Positions 54,871 through 63,789 of a stretch of DNA of 64,000 nt are shown in pieces. The translations under genes were made by a program, and so were the position numbers. Source of the stretch: Trueperella pyogenes (GTDB lineage Bacteria; Actinomycetota; Actinomycetes; Actinomycetales; Actinomycetaceae); assembly GCF_900460345.1 (NCBI RefSeq), contig NZ_UHHW01000002.1, positions 1,240,001 to 1,304,000 on the forward strand, in the 5' to 3' direction. The notes beneath the pieces are model-generated. The model saw only the letters and a program-made list of their open reading frames with translations. It was not told the origin of the DNA and did not search any database. Position 1 is the stretch's first letter. Each line of letters opens with the position of its first letter.

Positions 54871-54960
54871 TTCTCCTCTTTCGTGGACACAAAGAATCAT
54901 TTTGAGCCTAGTAGTCCCCACCGACACTTATGCGCCGCACGCGCCGAATGGGCCAAAGTG

Positions 54961-55020
54961 TGAGGCGCGTGGGCGCGCCCTGCCTCAGGTCTGGATGCAG
55001 GCTCGGCTCACTTTCAGACC
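54961..55020 (-). other. Structured RNA region between rnjA and ftsK
   Basis: Two alternative stems overlap: TGAGGC/GCCTCA (54961-54966 with 54982-54987) and GGCGCG/CGCGCC (54964-54969 with 54974-54979). GGTCTG/CAGACC (54988-54993 with 55015-55020) could enclose a third hairpin. There is no U-run, so this may be a processing site or a weak terminator after rnjA. Confidence 0.4.
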
Positions 55021-55028
55021 AGAAGGCC

Positions 55029-56705
55029 TCATGCCTCGATGACAGTGGGGATGATCATCGGCTTGCGGCGGAGCTTGCGCGCAACCCAACGCCCGACCAC
55101 GCGGCGCATCGCCTGCTGCATCTGATAGGTATTGGCGGACTCGCTCGCGATCGCCTCGTCGAGGGCGGTGCGCACATCGGGCCAGATCTCTTCGAAGACA
55201 GAATCGTCTTCAGCCATGCCGCGCGCCTGAATGTGCGGCCCGGTGAGCACTTTGCGTTCCTGGACGTCGATGACGGCGAAGATCGCGATAAAGCCCTCCT
55301 CCCCCAGGGTTCTGCGATCGGTCAGCTCTGCTTCACCGATCTCACCGACGGATGATCCGTCCACATAGACGTAGCCGCACGGCACCTCGCCGACGATCGA
55401 GCAGCGACCGTCTACCATATCGATGACCGAGCCGTCCTCGGCGAGCAGCACGTTCTCGGCTGGAACGCCCGTCTTGACCGCGATTGCCCCGTTGGCGACG
55501 AGGTGGCGCACTTCGCCGTGGACGGGCATCGCGTATTCGGGTTCGAGGATGTTGTAGCAGTAAAGTAGCTCGCCTTCGGCTGCGTGGCCGGAGACGTGTA
55601 CCTTTGCGTTGCCTTGATGGACCACCTTCGCGCCCAGCTTCGTCAGGCCATTGATGAGGCGGAAGACCGAATTTTCGTTACCGGGTATGAGCGAGGACGC
55701 GAAAATGACCGTGTCATTAGGCCCTACGGAAATGGTCTTGTGGGCACCAGAAGCAATGCGAGAGAGCACGGCCATCGGCTCGCCTTGGGAACCGGTGGAC
55801 ATGTAGACGATCTCGTCGTCTGGCACCGAATCCGCATTCTTCAGATCCACGAGCGTGTCCTCGGGAACAGACAGGTAGCCAAGCTCCTCGGCTATCCCCA
55901 TGTTGCGTACCATCGAGCGCCCGACGAAACACACTTTGCGCTCGTACTTGTAGGCGGCGTCGAGCACTTGCTGGACGCGGTGGACGTGTGAGGCAAAGGA
56001 GGCGACGACGATCTTGCCACGCGCCTGGGCGAAGACGCTTTCGATAACCGGGCCGATATTTGCTTCCGATGGAACGAAGCCAGGCACCTCAGCATTTGTC
56101 GAGTCACACATGAATAGATCCACGCCCTCTTCGCCCACGCGGGCGAAAGAGCGCAGGTCAGTGATACGCCCATCCAGAGGAAGTTGGTCCATCTTGAAAT
56201 CGCCCGTGTGCAGGACGGTTCCGGCGTTGGTGCGGATGAAGACCGCGAGCGCGTCCGGGATGGAGTGGTTGACGGCGATGAATTCGCACTCGAAGTTTCC
56301 GAGGTTTTCGATATCCCCTTCTTCGACCACCAGGGTGTAAGGCCGGATACGGTGCTCGGCCAGCTTGGCCTCGACGAGTGCGATGGTCAGTTGAGAACCG
56401 ATGATCGGGATGTCTTCGCGCAACCGCAGCAGGTAGGGAACGCCGCCGATGTGGTCCTCGTGCCCGTGGGTGAGGATGATGCCGTCAATCTGGTGGAGGC
56501 GGTCCTCGATGTAGTCAAAGTCTGGCAGGATGAGATCGACGCCGGGCTGGGATTCTTCGGGAAAGAGCACGCCGCAGTCGACGATGATCATGCGGCCGTC
56601 AATTTCGAAGACGGTCATGTTGCGCCCAATCTCGCCAATTCCGCCGAGCGGAACGATACGTAGGGCGCCGTTTTGGATGGGTGGGGGAAGCTTCGTCTTA
56701 GTCAC
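55029..56705 (-). CDS. rnj: Ribonuclease J
   Basis: Metallo-beta-lactamase/beta-CASP ribonuclease with 5'-3' exo- and endonuclease activity in RNA maturation and decay. The 558-residue protein shows TKLPPPIQNGALRIVPLGG at its start, HGHEDHIGG (metal site) and VHVSGHAAEGEL (beta-CASP). The GTG start has GATAAT six bases upstream, consistent with leaderless transcription. rnj next to dapA is the standard actinobacterial arrangement. Confidence 0.95.
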   Translation of the reverse strand: MTKTKLPPPIQNGALRIVPLGGIGEIGRNMTVFEIDGRMIIVDCGVLFPEESQPGVDLILPDFDYIEDRLHQIDGIILTHGHEDHIGGVPYLLRLREDIPIIGSQLTIALVEAKLAEHRIRPYTLVVEEGDIENLGNFECEFIAVNHSIPDALAVFIRTNAGTVLHTGDFKMDQLPLDGRITDLRSFARVGEEGVDLFMCDSTNAEVPGFVPSEANIGPVIESVFAQARGKIVVASFASHVHRVQQVLDAAYKYERKVCFVGRSMVRNMGIAEELGYLSVPEDTLVDLKNADSVPDDEIVYMSTGSQGEPMAVLSRIASGAHKTISVGPNDTVIFASSLIPGNENSVFRLINGLTKLGAKVVHQGNAKVHVSGHAAEGELLYCYNILEPEYAMPVHGEVRHLVANGAIAVKTGVPAENVLLAEDGSVIDMVDGRCSIVGEVPCGYVYVDGSSVGEIGEAELTDRRTLGEEGFIAIFAVIDVQERKVLTGPHIQARGMAEDDSVFEEIWPDVRTALDEAIASESANTYQMQQAMRRVVGRWVARKLRRKPMIIPTVIEA

Positions 56706-56711
56706 TCACCC

Positions 56712-56717
56712 ATTATC
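56712..56717 (-). promoter_or_regulatory. Possible -10 element of a leaderless rnj promoter
   Basis: GATAAT lies exactly six bases before GTG 56705. GGTGA between the two is a weak Shine-Dalgarno alternative. Confidence 0.4.
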
Positions 56718-56794
56718 TCACGTTTGGCCACAACCTTGGGCAGTCGTGATTTCAACCCGTGCCGGTGAGAGTGCCAATCTGGCTAGAGTACTGG

Positions 56795-57691
56795 CTAGAG
56801 TAGGCCTTCGGCCGTGAGGACTGCGCGAAGCTTGGTCAGGTCTGACTCTGCGGCTCCGACGAGCGGCAAGCGCACAGTGGCGGACTCGATCACGCCGACC
56901 ATTTTCAGGGCTTCCTTGGCCATGACCGCGCCCTGCCCCCCGCCCATGATGGCGTCGATCAGAGCGGCCTGCTTGGCAAATTCGGCGCGGGCAGCTGGCA
57001 GATCGCCGGCGTCGACCTCGGTGACAAGCGCACGCAGACCTGCGGCGATAAGGTGACCTGCCACCGAAATCACGCCGGATGCACCGTAAGCGAGCCAGGC
57101 GAAATTCAGCGAGTCATCGCCTGAATAGTACTCGAGGCCAGTGCGGGTCATGCGCTCAAAGCCTTGCGGCACGTTCCCGGTGGCATCCTTCACGGCCTTG
57201 ATCTGGGGATGTTCGGCGAGGCGATCAAGCGTGTCGTCTGAGATCGCGACGCCGGTTCGGCCAGGGATATCGTAGACCATGACGGGCAGAGGCGTGGACT
57301 GCGCGACAGCGATAATGTGCTGGTAGACCCCCTCCTGGGAGGGACGGTTGTAGTAGGGCGAGACGACGAGTAGGCCATCCGCACCCGACTGCGCAGCGCC
57401 CTTGGCAATCCGAACCGCGTGAGCGGTGTCGTTCGAACCTGCACCTGCAATAATCATGGCCCGGCCTGCCACAGCCGCTTTGACCTCACGAATGAGCTCA
57501 TTCTTTTCCGGCTGATGGGTAGTCGGCGACTCGCCCGTCGTACCAGACAGAACGAGCGCGTCACAGCCGTCGTCCACCAGCTTGGTGGCCACCTTGCACG
57601 CGCTATCGATATCGATTGACCCGTCCGGGTGGAACGGGGTAACCATGGCGACGCAGACGGAACCAAATGAACGCGAGGGCAGCTTTTCCAT
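56795..57691 (-). CDS. dapA: 4-hydroxy-tetrahydrodipicolinate synthase
   Basis: Condenses pyruvate with aspartate semialdehyde in the lysine/diaminopimelate pathway. The 298-residue TIM-barrel protein has GTTGESPTT (substrate-binding), YYNRPSQEG with the catalytic Tyr, and IKAVKDATGN with the Schiff-base Lys. TAGGGT six bases before ATG 57691 indicates leaderless transcription. Together with dapB it supports lysine supply, which a lysine-type wall also needs. Confidence 0.96.
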   Translation of the reverse strand: MEKLPSRSFGSVCVAMVTPFHPDGSIDIDSACKVATKLVDDGCDALVLSGTTGESPTTHQPEKNELIREVKAAVAGRAMIIAGAGSNDTAHAVRIAKGAAQSGADGLLVVSPYYNRPSQEGVYQHIIAVAQSTPLPVMVYDIPGRTGVAISDDTLDRLAEHPQIKAVKDATGNVPQGFERMTRTGLEYYSGDDSLNFAWLAYGASGVISVAGHLIAAGLRALVTEVDAGDLPAARAEFAKQAALIDAIMGGGQGAVMAKEALKMVGVIESATVRLPLVGAAESDLTKLRAVLTAEGLL

Positions 57692-57697
57692 GGTTTT

Positions 57698-57703
57698 ACC
57701 CTA
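57698..57703 (-). promoter_or_regulatory. -10 element of a putative leaderless dapA promoter
   Basis: TAGGGT lies exactly six bases before ATG 57691, with AAAACC between and no Shine-Dalgarno. Confidence 0.5.
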
Positions 57704-57768
57704 GCCCAAGCGCACTACGAGTGTGCGGAGCTTTCGTCATCTGGACAAATCCCTGACACAATAGCGTT

Positions 57769-58356
57769 GTGAGTGAAGTACACAATTCCGTGCGCCCTGC
57801 CCGCCCCGAGGACGCGCTCGCCATCGCCCAAGTCCAGCGCGAGGCCATGCTCGAAGCCATCTCAGCTGGCCTGGAACGCCGTGCAAGCGCCGCCGTCGGC
57901 ATGCAACTGGAGGTCGGCTCGCTCGCGGCTACCTGGATGAACACCCTGGAGAGGCTTCCCTCACCACATCATCACGTGCTCGTGGCCGTTGCCGGCACCG
58001 AGGTCGCCGGATTTGCCGCCGCCGCACCCGCAGCGCCCATCGTCCTTGAAGGCGACGACGAGTCCGGGCTCGACGCCGAGACTGGCCTGCCTCGCGTCGC
58101 CTATGAGATGACGAACTTCCACGTCCCACTGCGCTTCTCCAGGGGCGGGCACGAAGCCCGCCTGCTCGCCGCTATGACCGACCTCCTCACGGAGGCTACC
58201 GAAATTCACACGTGGGCCATCGCCGGCTATGACCAACTCACCCACTTCCTCAACGCCTCGGGTTTCGCGCCGCGCCCGCTTCGTCGCCATGCCGACGTCG
58301 ACGGCGGGCAGATCCGCGAGCACCTGTGGTGGACGACGCTCAACCACAGCCGCTAA
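57769..58356 (+). CDS. GNAT-like acetyltransferase
   Basis: A 195-residue protein with a GNAT-like N-terminus (NSVRPARPEDALAIAQVQREAM) and the core VLVAVAGTEVAGFAAAAPA; the acetyl-CoA loop is degenerate (SRGGHEARLLAAMTD replaces the usual R/QxxGxG/A). The C-terminal FLNASGFAPRPLRR fits the last GNAT strand. Substrate unknown. GTG 57769 is the family-like start. It converges on the SNF2 gene, 28 bases away, and is divergent from dapA. Confidence 0.75.
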   Translation: MSEVHNSVRPARPEDALAIAQVQREAMLEAISAGLERRASAAVGMQLEVGSLAATWMNTLERLPSPHHHVLVAVAGTEVAGFAAAAPAAPIVLEGDDESGLDAETGLPRVAYEMTNFHVPLRFSRGGHEARLLAAMTDLLTEATEIHTWAIAGYDQLTHFLNASGFAPRPLRRHADVDGGQIREHLWWTTLNHSR

Positions 58357-58384
58357 CCTGCATCCGCCCTGTACGTGCCCAGGG

Positions 58385-61300
58385 CTAGGAGAGCAAGGCG
58401 CGCAGTTCCGCCGCTGAAAGTTTGGTGCTTGCCACGGCGGCGTCGTCGGAAATCACGCCGAGCAGGCGCCGCTTTTGCTCCTGCAGCGCCACCACTTTCT
58501 CTTCGATTGTCCCGGCCGAGACGAGTCGATAGACGTGCACCGGGCGAGTTTGGCCAATGCGATGGGCGCGGTCGACAGCCTGTTCCTCAGCTGCGGGGTT
58601 CCACCACGGATCGGTCACGATGGCGTAGTCGGCCATCGTGAGGTTCAGTCCTGTGCCGCCAGCCTTGAGCGAGATGAGGAAGACAGGTGCCTCGCCGCGC
58701 GTGAAGCGCTCGATGAGCTTCGCGCGCCCGGTCGTCGCGCCATCGAGGTACAAGTACGGGATGCCAGCGGCGTCGAGCTGCGCCGCGACCATTTTCAAAA
58801 AGCGCGTGAACTGGGAAAACACGAGTGCCGAGTGTCCCTCCGCCACAAGGTTATCCAGCAACGGCATCAGCTCATCCATCTTCGATCTCGGCGCACTCGA
58901 GTCCTCGTCGGACAGCCGGGGATCGATCGCGAGCTGGCGCAGGCGCGTGAGTGCTGAAAGAATCTCAATTCGATCCTCGTCTTCAAGCCCGAGCACCCGC
59001 TGGCGTTCCTTCTCCAGCTGCACCTCGTACATGCGCTTGTGCGCGCCTTTGAGCTCCACACGTAGGATCTGTTCCTGTTTGGGCGGCAGGTCAAGCTGGA
59101 CGGATTCCTTAGTGCGGCGCAACAAGAACGGCCCGATACGCCGGCGTAACCTGGCCATGAGCTCACGCGCCTGCGGGTTGTCCGCCCTGGACGCTGCGGC
59201 TTTCTCGATCGGCTTGCGGAAGGCATCGTTAAACTTATCCGGCATGCCGAGCAGGCCGGGCGCGGCTAGCGCGAACATGGCCCACAGCTCGCCGAGGTTG
59301 TTCTCGATCGGTGTGCCGGTCACGGCGAAGACGGTTGGCGCGCCCAAGCTCGCCGCCACCGCAAATCCCTTAGATCTGGGGTTCTTGACGTTTTGCGCTT
59401 CGTCGAGAACCAGGCCGGTCACGCCCAGCTCACGATAGTCGTCCGCTTCCAGGCGCAACAGGGTATAGGAGGTAACGACGACGTCGGCCCCCGCCACCTC
59501 CTCAGCCAGGCTCTGGCCACGGATACGCTGCGTCTTGTCCACGCCGACCACTTTTAGCGATGGAGCAAATCGTGCCGCCTCCGCAACCCAATTGCCCACC
59601 ACGGAGGTCGGCGCAACAACGAGCCAGGGCGAGCCGGGATTGCGCTCGCGGTCACGCAAGATCATGGACAGGACTTGAATGGTTTTGCCCAGCCCCATGT
59701 CATCGGCGAGCACGCCACCGAGGCCGGCGTCGCGCAGCTGGCTGAGCCAGGCAAAGCCCTCTTCCTGGTAGGCGCGCAACGTGGCATTGAGGGTTGTCGG
59801 CACAACAGCTGGCTCGGGTTCGGTAGTATTTCGCACGGTCGCAAGCCAGTTGTTGTATGCGGTGTGGACGATGCCGAGATCGAGTAGCTCCTGCCACCAC
59901 GAGGCGCGGATTTTTGGCACACGCAACGAGGTGCGTCTTTGATCATCGAGGAGGCGTGCTTCCTTAATTAGGCCGCGCAGTTTGTCAAGGTCTGGGCTTT
60001 TCAGATCTAGATAAGAGCCTCCGATGAAGATGTATTCAGCGCCCGCGATGAGGGGGTAGAGGACCTCGTGGAGCTCGACCTGCTGGCCGTCCACCACCAC
60101 CTTCATGCGCAGATCGAGCCAGTCGCGTGACTCTGCCACGTCCACGTCGACCTGGATCTCGCTTGCACGCCGATAGCCGGGGGTTTCGTCGAGGACCTCA
60201 ACTGCGCGCTCGCGTAACACCGCGGTGAGCTCGCCTAGAGAGAGGACATTTTTCCCCATGACAGTGGTGCGTTCCAGCAGCCGCCCGTCGACCATCTGTG
60301 GACACAGTTCTTCGACGACGGGGACGACGTCGGCCAAAATTTCTTCTTCCAGATCGTAATCACGCCAGCCGCGTGTAGGTGAATGTAGATTGTACGTGTC
60401 GCGTCGGTCGCGGTCTTCGTAGACCCACTCCCATATCGCGTCTACGATCGGTACTGTTTCGCCGCTCGAGATCAGGGTGAGGCACAGGTGCGGCGTGGGC
60501 TCGGGCGGAGGCTCGTAGTTGCGTGTGCGAATGTCGCGATTCTTCAGGGCAGGCAGGAAGTCGCGTTCAAACTCGGCTAGATCTTGGGTAGGCACGTCTA
60601 CCTCACGGTCCTTGAGGAAGCCCCATTCTTTACTTGGGAACGGCTCAATAAAAGCGAGGCAGAGCGCCGCGTCGTCCCACACGACGAGCTGTTTTGGCTG
60701 GCCAACCATAAGAAACTCGGGCGTTATGCGCGGGTGCTCGAGGTCTGCCACAATCTTCAATGACGTATCCGTCTGCATGAGAGAGACGACGGGTACTGCC
60801 GGATCGGGATCGACGATCACCGGCTTTTTCCTCGTCGCGTCGAGGAGGACGACGCCGGCAGCCAGGCACTTCTTGAGATACTCGGCGATCATCGAAGATT
60901 GGTTCCACGTGAGGTAAAGAGTCTCGCGGTGCACCGTATTGGTGAACGGGACCATGTCACATGCCGTGACGAACTCGCGCACTGCCTTGAGCTGGGCGGG
61001 GTCATACGTCTCGTCACCCGCGCCATTGCGCAAGGTGCTCAACGAGATACCCGTTTTGATCCAGTTGTCCCGCTTTCCCTTGCGCATTGCGCAGATCTCG
61101 AGACGTCCAGTCCCGTTTTGTTTCCAGGCCGGAATGCCCGAGATGATGGCACGCGGCGCGAGATAGGTCAGCCCCAGGGCGATTGGCTCGCTCCCCTCAC
61201 CTTGGATCCGCATGAGATCGCTGAGATCTTTACGCCATTTCGACGAATTGTGAGAAATCTGGCTAGCTGTAGTCAGGTCTCGAGGGACAAAGTCGAGCGC

Positions 61301-61555
61301 CAGAAGGGTGGCCGAAACGCAGTGCTTACAGTTGTAGCCCACCGGGCAAGAGCATTCCCCGCTAAAATAGGTGAAGGCTCCATCCCAGGCATAACTGATC
61401 TGCTGGTAGTAGACCTCACCATGCGATCCGCCAGTCTCGGCTGCGATATAGCCTGGTTCGTGTTCGTCGATGTACGAGGCCTCCTGGGTGGCATAGATCA
61501 ACCCGCGGGCGAGCGAACCAGGATCGACGAAGTCGCCGAGACCGTATAAGTTCAT
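58385..61555 (-). CDS. SWIM-domain SNF2-family ATPase/helicase
   Basis: A 1056-residue bacterial SWI2/SNF2 protein of the HepA/RapA-related group. It starts with a SWIM zinc finger (CSCPVGYNCKHC, ligands near 68-78) and a large middle region of unknown fold, then the motor: DDMGLGKTIQVLSMIL (Walker A), LVLDEAQNVKN (DEAQ-type motif II), GTPIENNLGELWAMF, and SLKAGGTGLNLTMAD with AHRIGQTRPVHVYRL in the helicase C lobe. It probably remodels protein-DNA or RNA polymerase complexes; no target is known. It overlaps dapB by four bases. Confidence 0.93.
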   Translation of the reverse strand: MNLYGLGDFVDPGSLARGLIYATQEASYIDEHEPGYIAAETGGSHGEVYYQQISYAWDGAFTYFSGECSCPVGYNCKHCVSATLLALDFVPRDLTTASQISHNSSKWRKDLSDLMRIQGEGSEPIALGLTYLAPRAIISGIPAWKQNGTGRLEICAMRKGKRDNWIKTGISLSTLRNGAGDETYDPAQLKAVREFVTACDMVPFTNTVHRETLYLTWNQSSMIAEYLKKCLAAGVVLLDATRKKPVIVDPDPAVPVVSLMQTDTSLKIVADLEHPRITPEFLMVGQPKQLVVWDDAALCLAFIEPFPSKEWGFLKDREVDVPTQDLAEFERDFLPALKNRDIRTRNYEPPPEPTPHLCLTLISSGETVPIVDAIWEWVYEDRDRRDTYNLHSPTRGWRDYDLEEEILADVVPVVEELCPQMVDGRLLERTTVMGKNVLSLGELTAVLRERAVEVLDETPGYRRASEIQVDVDVAESRDWLDLRMKVVVDGQQVELHEVLYPLIAGAEYIFIGGSYLDLKSPDLDKLRGLIKEARLLDDQRRTSLRVPKIRASWWQELLDLGIVHTAYNNWLATVRNTTEPEPAVVPTTLNATLRAYQEEGFAWLSQLRDAGLGGVLADDMGLGKTIQVLSMILRDRERNPGSPWLVVAPTSVVGNWVAEAARFAPSLKVVGVDKTQRIRGQSLAEEVAGADVVVTSYTLLRLEADDYRELGVTGLVLDEAQNVKNPRSKGFAVAASLGAPTVFAVTGTPIENNLGELWAMFALAAPGLLGMPDKFNDAFRKPIEKAAASRADNPQARELMARLRRRIGPFLLRRTKESVQLDLPPKQEQILRVELKGAHKRMYEVQLEKERQRVLGLEDEDRIEILSALTRLRQLAIDPRLSDEDSSAPRSKMDELMPLLDNLVAEGHSALVFSQFTRFLKMVAAQLDAAGIPYLYLDGATTGRAKLIERFTRGEAPVFLISLKAGGTGLNLTMADYAIVTDPWWNPAAEEQAVDRAHRIGQTRPVHVYRLVSAGTIEEKVVALQEQKRRLLGVISDDAAVASTKLSAAELRALLS

Positions 61556-62283
61556 AGATCCAGCAGGGGTTCAAGGCCGTAGGTCAGCCCTGGGCGCTGT
61601 CCAACTTTGCGTATCGCCAGCAGGATCCCCGGCATGAATGATTCTCGCCCGAAGGAGTCTTGGCGAATCGTGAGCTGTTCGCCGGGGTTGCCGAAGAGGA
61701 TCTCCTCGTGGGCATAAAGGCCGCGCAGGCGAACGGCATGCACCTGCACGCCATCGATGACTCCCCCACGCGTGCCGAGCGGATCGGATTGCGTGTTGTC
61801 CGGGCTGACGAGGCCCGCGGCTTTACGCACGGCACCAATGCGGTGGGCGCTCGTGGTGGCGGTTCCCGACGGGGCGTCTACCTTGTCTGGGTGGTGAAGT
61901 TCGATTACTTCCACCGACTCAAACATCGCCGCCGCCTTCTCCGCAAAGGCCATAGCCAGCACTGCCGACAGCGCGTAGTTCGGGGCGATCAGCGCGTTCT
62001 TGCCCACACGTTCGGCGTGCTCACGCACGGCCGCTAGCCGCTCTTCGGTCCAGCCGGTAGTTCCGACGACGACGTGGGCGCCGGCGTCGAGAATGGCGTG
62101 GACGTTGGCATCAGTCGCGCTGGGGACGGTGAATTCCACGACGACGTCGGCTCCTGCCAAACGCTCGGCCGTGATCTCATCTCCAGCATCTAGGCGAGCG
62201 ACCAAGTCCATCCCCGCCGCCTCGACGGCCTCGCACACGGCGCTGCCCATGCGCCCCTTGGCGCCTACAACTGCAACCTTCAC
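61552..62283 (-). CDS. dapB: 4-hydroxy-tetrahydrodipicolinate reductase
   Basis: NAD(P)H-dependent second enzyme of the dapA branch of lysine synthesis. The 243-residue protein begins VKVAVVGAKGRMGSAVCEAV (nucleotide-binding motif), with NYALSAVLAMAF, the catalytic ELHHPDKVDAPSGTA and LRGLYAHEEILFG. GTG 62283 is chosen because GAAGGAG lies six bases upstream; the longer reading from GTG 62301 adds six residues without family support. It directly follows the M16 peptidase gene. Confidence 0.95.
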   Translation of the reverse strand: MKVAVVGAKGRMGSAVCEAVEAAGMDLVARLDAGDEITAERLAGADVVVEFTVPSATDANVHAILDAGAHVVVGTTGWTEERLAAVREHAERVGKNALIAPNYALSAVLAMAFAEKAAAMFESVEVIELHHPDKVDAPSGTATTSAHRIGAVRKAAGLVSPDNTQSDPLGTRGGVIDGVQVHAVRLRGLYAHEEILFGNPGEQLTIRQDSFGRESFMPGILLAIRKVGQRPGLTYGLEPLLDL

Positions 62284-62297
62284 CTGGTCTCCTTCGA

Positions 62298-63596
62298 TCA
62301 CTGTGGCCCGACGATCATAAGTGAGCGCGGACCTGCGACGATCTGGCGAGCGAGGTCTTGGATCTGTTCACCCGTGACCGCACGCGCCTGGGCGAGTAAT
62401 TCATCGGTAGAGCGCAACCGCCCGGTGATACACTCGGCGTTCCCGAGACGAGAGCGCCGGAAGGAATTGCTCTCCGATGAGAATACGATCCTAGCGCGTC
62501 TTTGTCGGAAGGCGGTATCGATTTCCACCTCGCCCACGCCCTGATCGGCGATGTGATGGAGGCATTCGGTCATGATCTGCGCGACGGTCTGCGTGTTTTG
62601 CGGGGCACAAAGCGCCGTCATGCCTGTTACGCCGCCTTCCACATAGGCGTTCTGCCAAGAATATGTTGAGTAGGCTAGGCCGCGCAGTTCGCGTACTTCT
62701 TGGAACAGCCGCGATGATTGACCACCGCCGAGGATGGTGTCGAGGGCGATCATCGTCGCGTCGCGTTCGTCGAGCAAGCCCAAACCCGGATAGCCGACCA
62801 CGACGGCGCTCTGCCGCCCGGCTCGCTGCGCAAAACCTTCACCGCCCGCGGTATAGGTTATCTCCGCGGCACGACGCCGCGGCGCAGGCTGCCTTTCGTC
62901 AAGTGGCCATCCGGCGTCGGAAAGCATGGTCAAGAGCATCTCGATGAGGCGCTCATGGTGAACATCGCCGGCCGCGGTGACAACGAGCTCACCTGCGTGA
63001 TAGTTGTCCCGGTAGTGCCCAAGGAGGTGGGCATGGTCGAGGCCGCGCACGGTCTGAAATGTTCCACCGATTGGGCGGGCGAGCGGGTGGTCACCCATGA
63101 CCAGTCCCAGGATGTCATTTTCTGCGACGTCGGAGACGTCGTCGTGCGCTGCGGCGAGCTCTTCGAGGATAACCCCGCGTTCCAGTTCCATATCCTCAGT
63201 GTCGAGGGTGGAGTTGCAGAACATGTCCACCAGCAGCTCGAGAAGCAGGGGCAGGTCACCGGCGAACACGCGCCCGTAATAAGAGGTGTACAGCCGGGCG
63301 GTAGCCGCATTCATCGTGCCGCCGAGGAAGTCTCCCAGCGTGGATATATCGGCTGCCGAACGCGACTTTGTGCCCTTGAAAAGCAAATGCTCTAGGAAAT
63401 GTGTAGACCCCTCGGCACCCGGCCCCTCGTCACGAGACCCGGCACCAACCCAAAAACCCAAAGAGACCGATTTTTGACCTGGAAGATGCTGGGTAAGCAC
63501 GCGGATACCGCTCGGAAGCAACGTGCGCTTGGTGGGAATTCCGTCGTCGTTGAACTCGATGGTGCCCGGTGTGTCGAGAGGTAGATATATTGCCAT
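62298..63596 (-). CDS. M16-family zinc metallopeptidase
   Basis: Insulinase-type protease, 432 residues, like mycobacterial PepR. The inverted zinc motif HFLEH (66-70) and the distal ELERGVILEEL glutamate complete the site, and the C-terminal half-domain carries GGGQSSRLFQEVRELRGLAYS. The gene lies between dapB and an AT-rich flank; in many actinobacteria it follows pnp, which is not present here. GATAAT five bases before ATG 63596 suggests a leaderless transcript. Confidence 0.93.
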   Translation of the reverse strand: MAIYLPLDTPGTIEFNDDGIPTKRTLLPSGIRVLTQHLPGQKSVSLGFWVGAGSRDEGPGAEGSTHFLEHLLFKGTKSRSAADISTLGDFLGGTMNAATARLYTSYYGRVFAGDLPLLLELLVDMFCNSTLDTEDMELERGVILEELAAAHDDVSDVAENDILGLVMGDHPLARPIGGTFQTVRGLDHAHLLGHYRDNYHAGELVVTAAGDVHHERLIEMLLTMLSDAGWPLDERQPAPRRRAAEITYTAGGEGFAQRAGRQSAVVVGYPGLGLLDERDATMIALDTILGGGQSSRLFQEVRELRGLAYSTYSWQNAYVEGGVTGMTALCAPQNTQTVAQIMTECLHHIADQGVGEVEIDTAFRQRRARIVFSSESNSFRRSRLGNAECITGRLRSTDELLAQARAVTGEQIQDLARQIVAGPRSLMIVGPQ

Positions 63597-63601
63597 CGAA
63601 A

Positions 63602-63607
63602 ATTATC
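63602..63607 (-). promoter_or_regulatory. Possible -10 element of a leaderless promoter for the M16 gene
   Basis: GATAAT lies five bases before ATG 63596; overlapping TAGGAT eight bases before it is an alternative. No Shine-Dalgarno is present. Confidence 0.4.
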
Positions 63608-63789
63608 CTACTTATTTTCGTCTCACAGATGATACCTGCCTGCGATCTCCGCGCAATCCGCGACGCCTCAAATAAGAGGGTTTCGCAAAGGATACATTGT
63701 CTCGAGATGTGTATTTACAAGCGAAAAAAGTATCCACAAGTAGTTTCCATGACTAATACATCACACAACCGCTCACGAAGGGAGAAATT

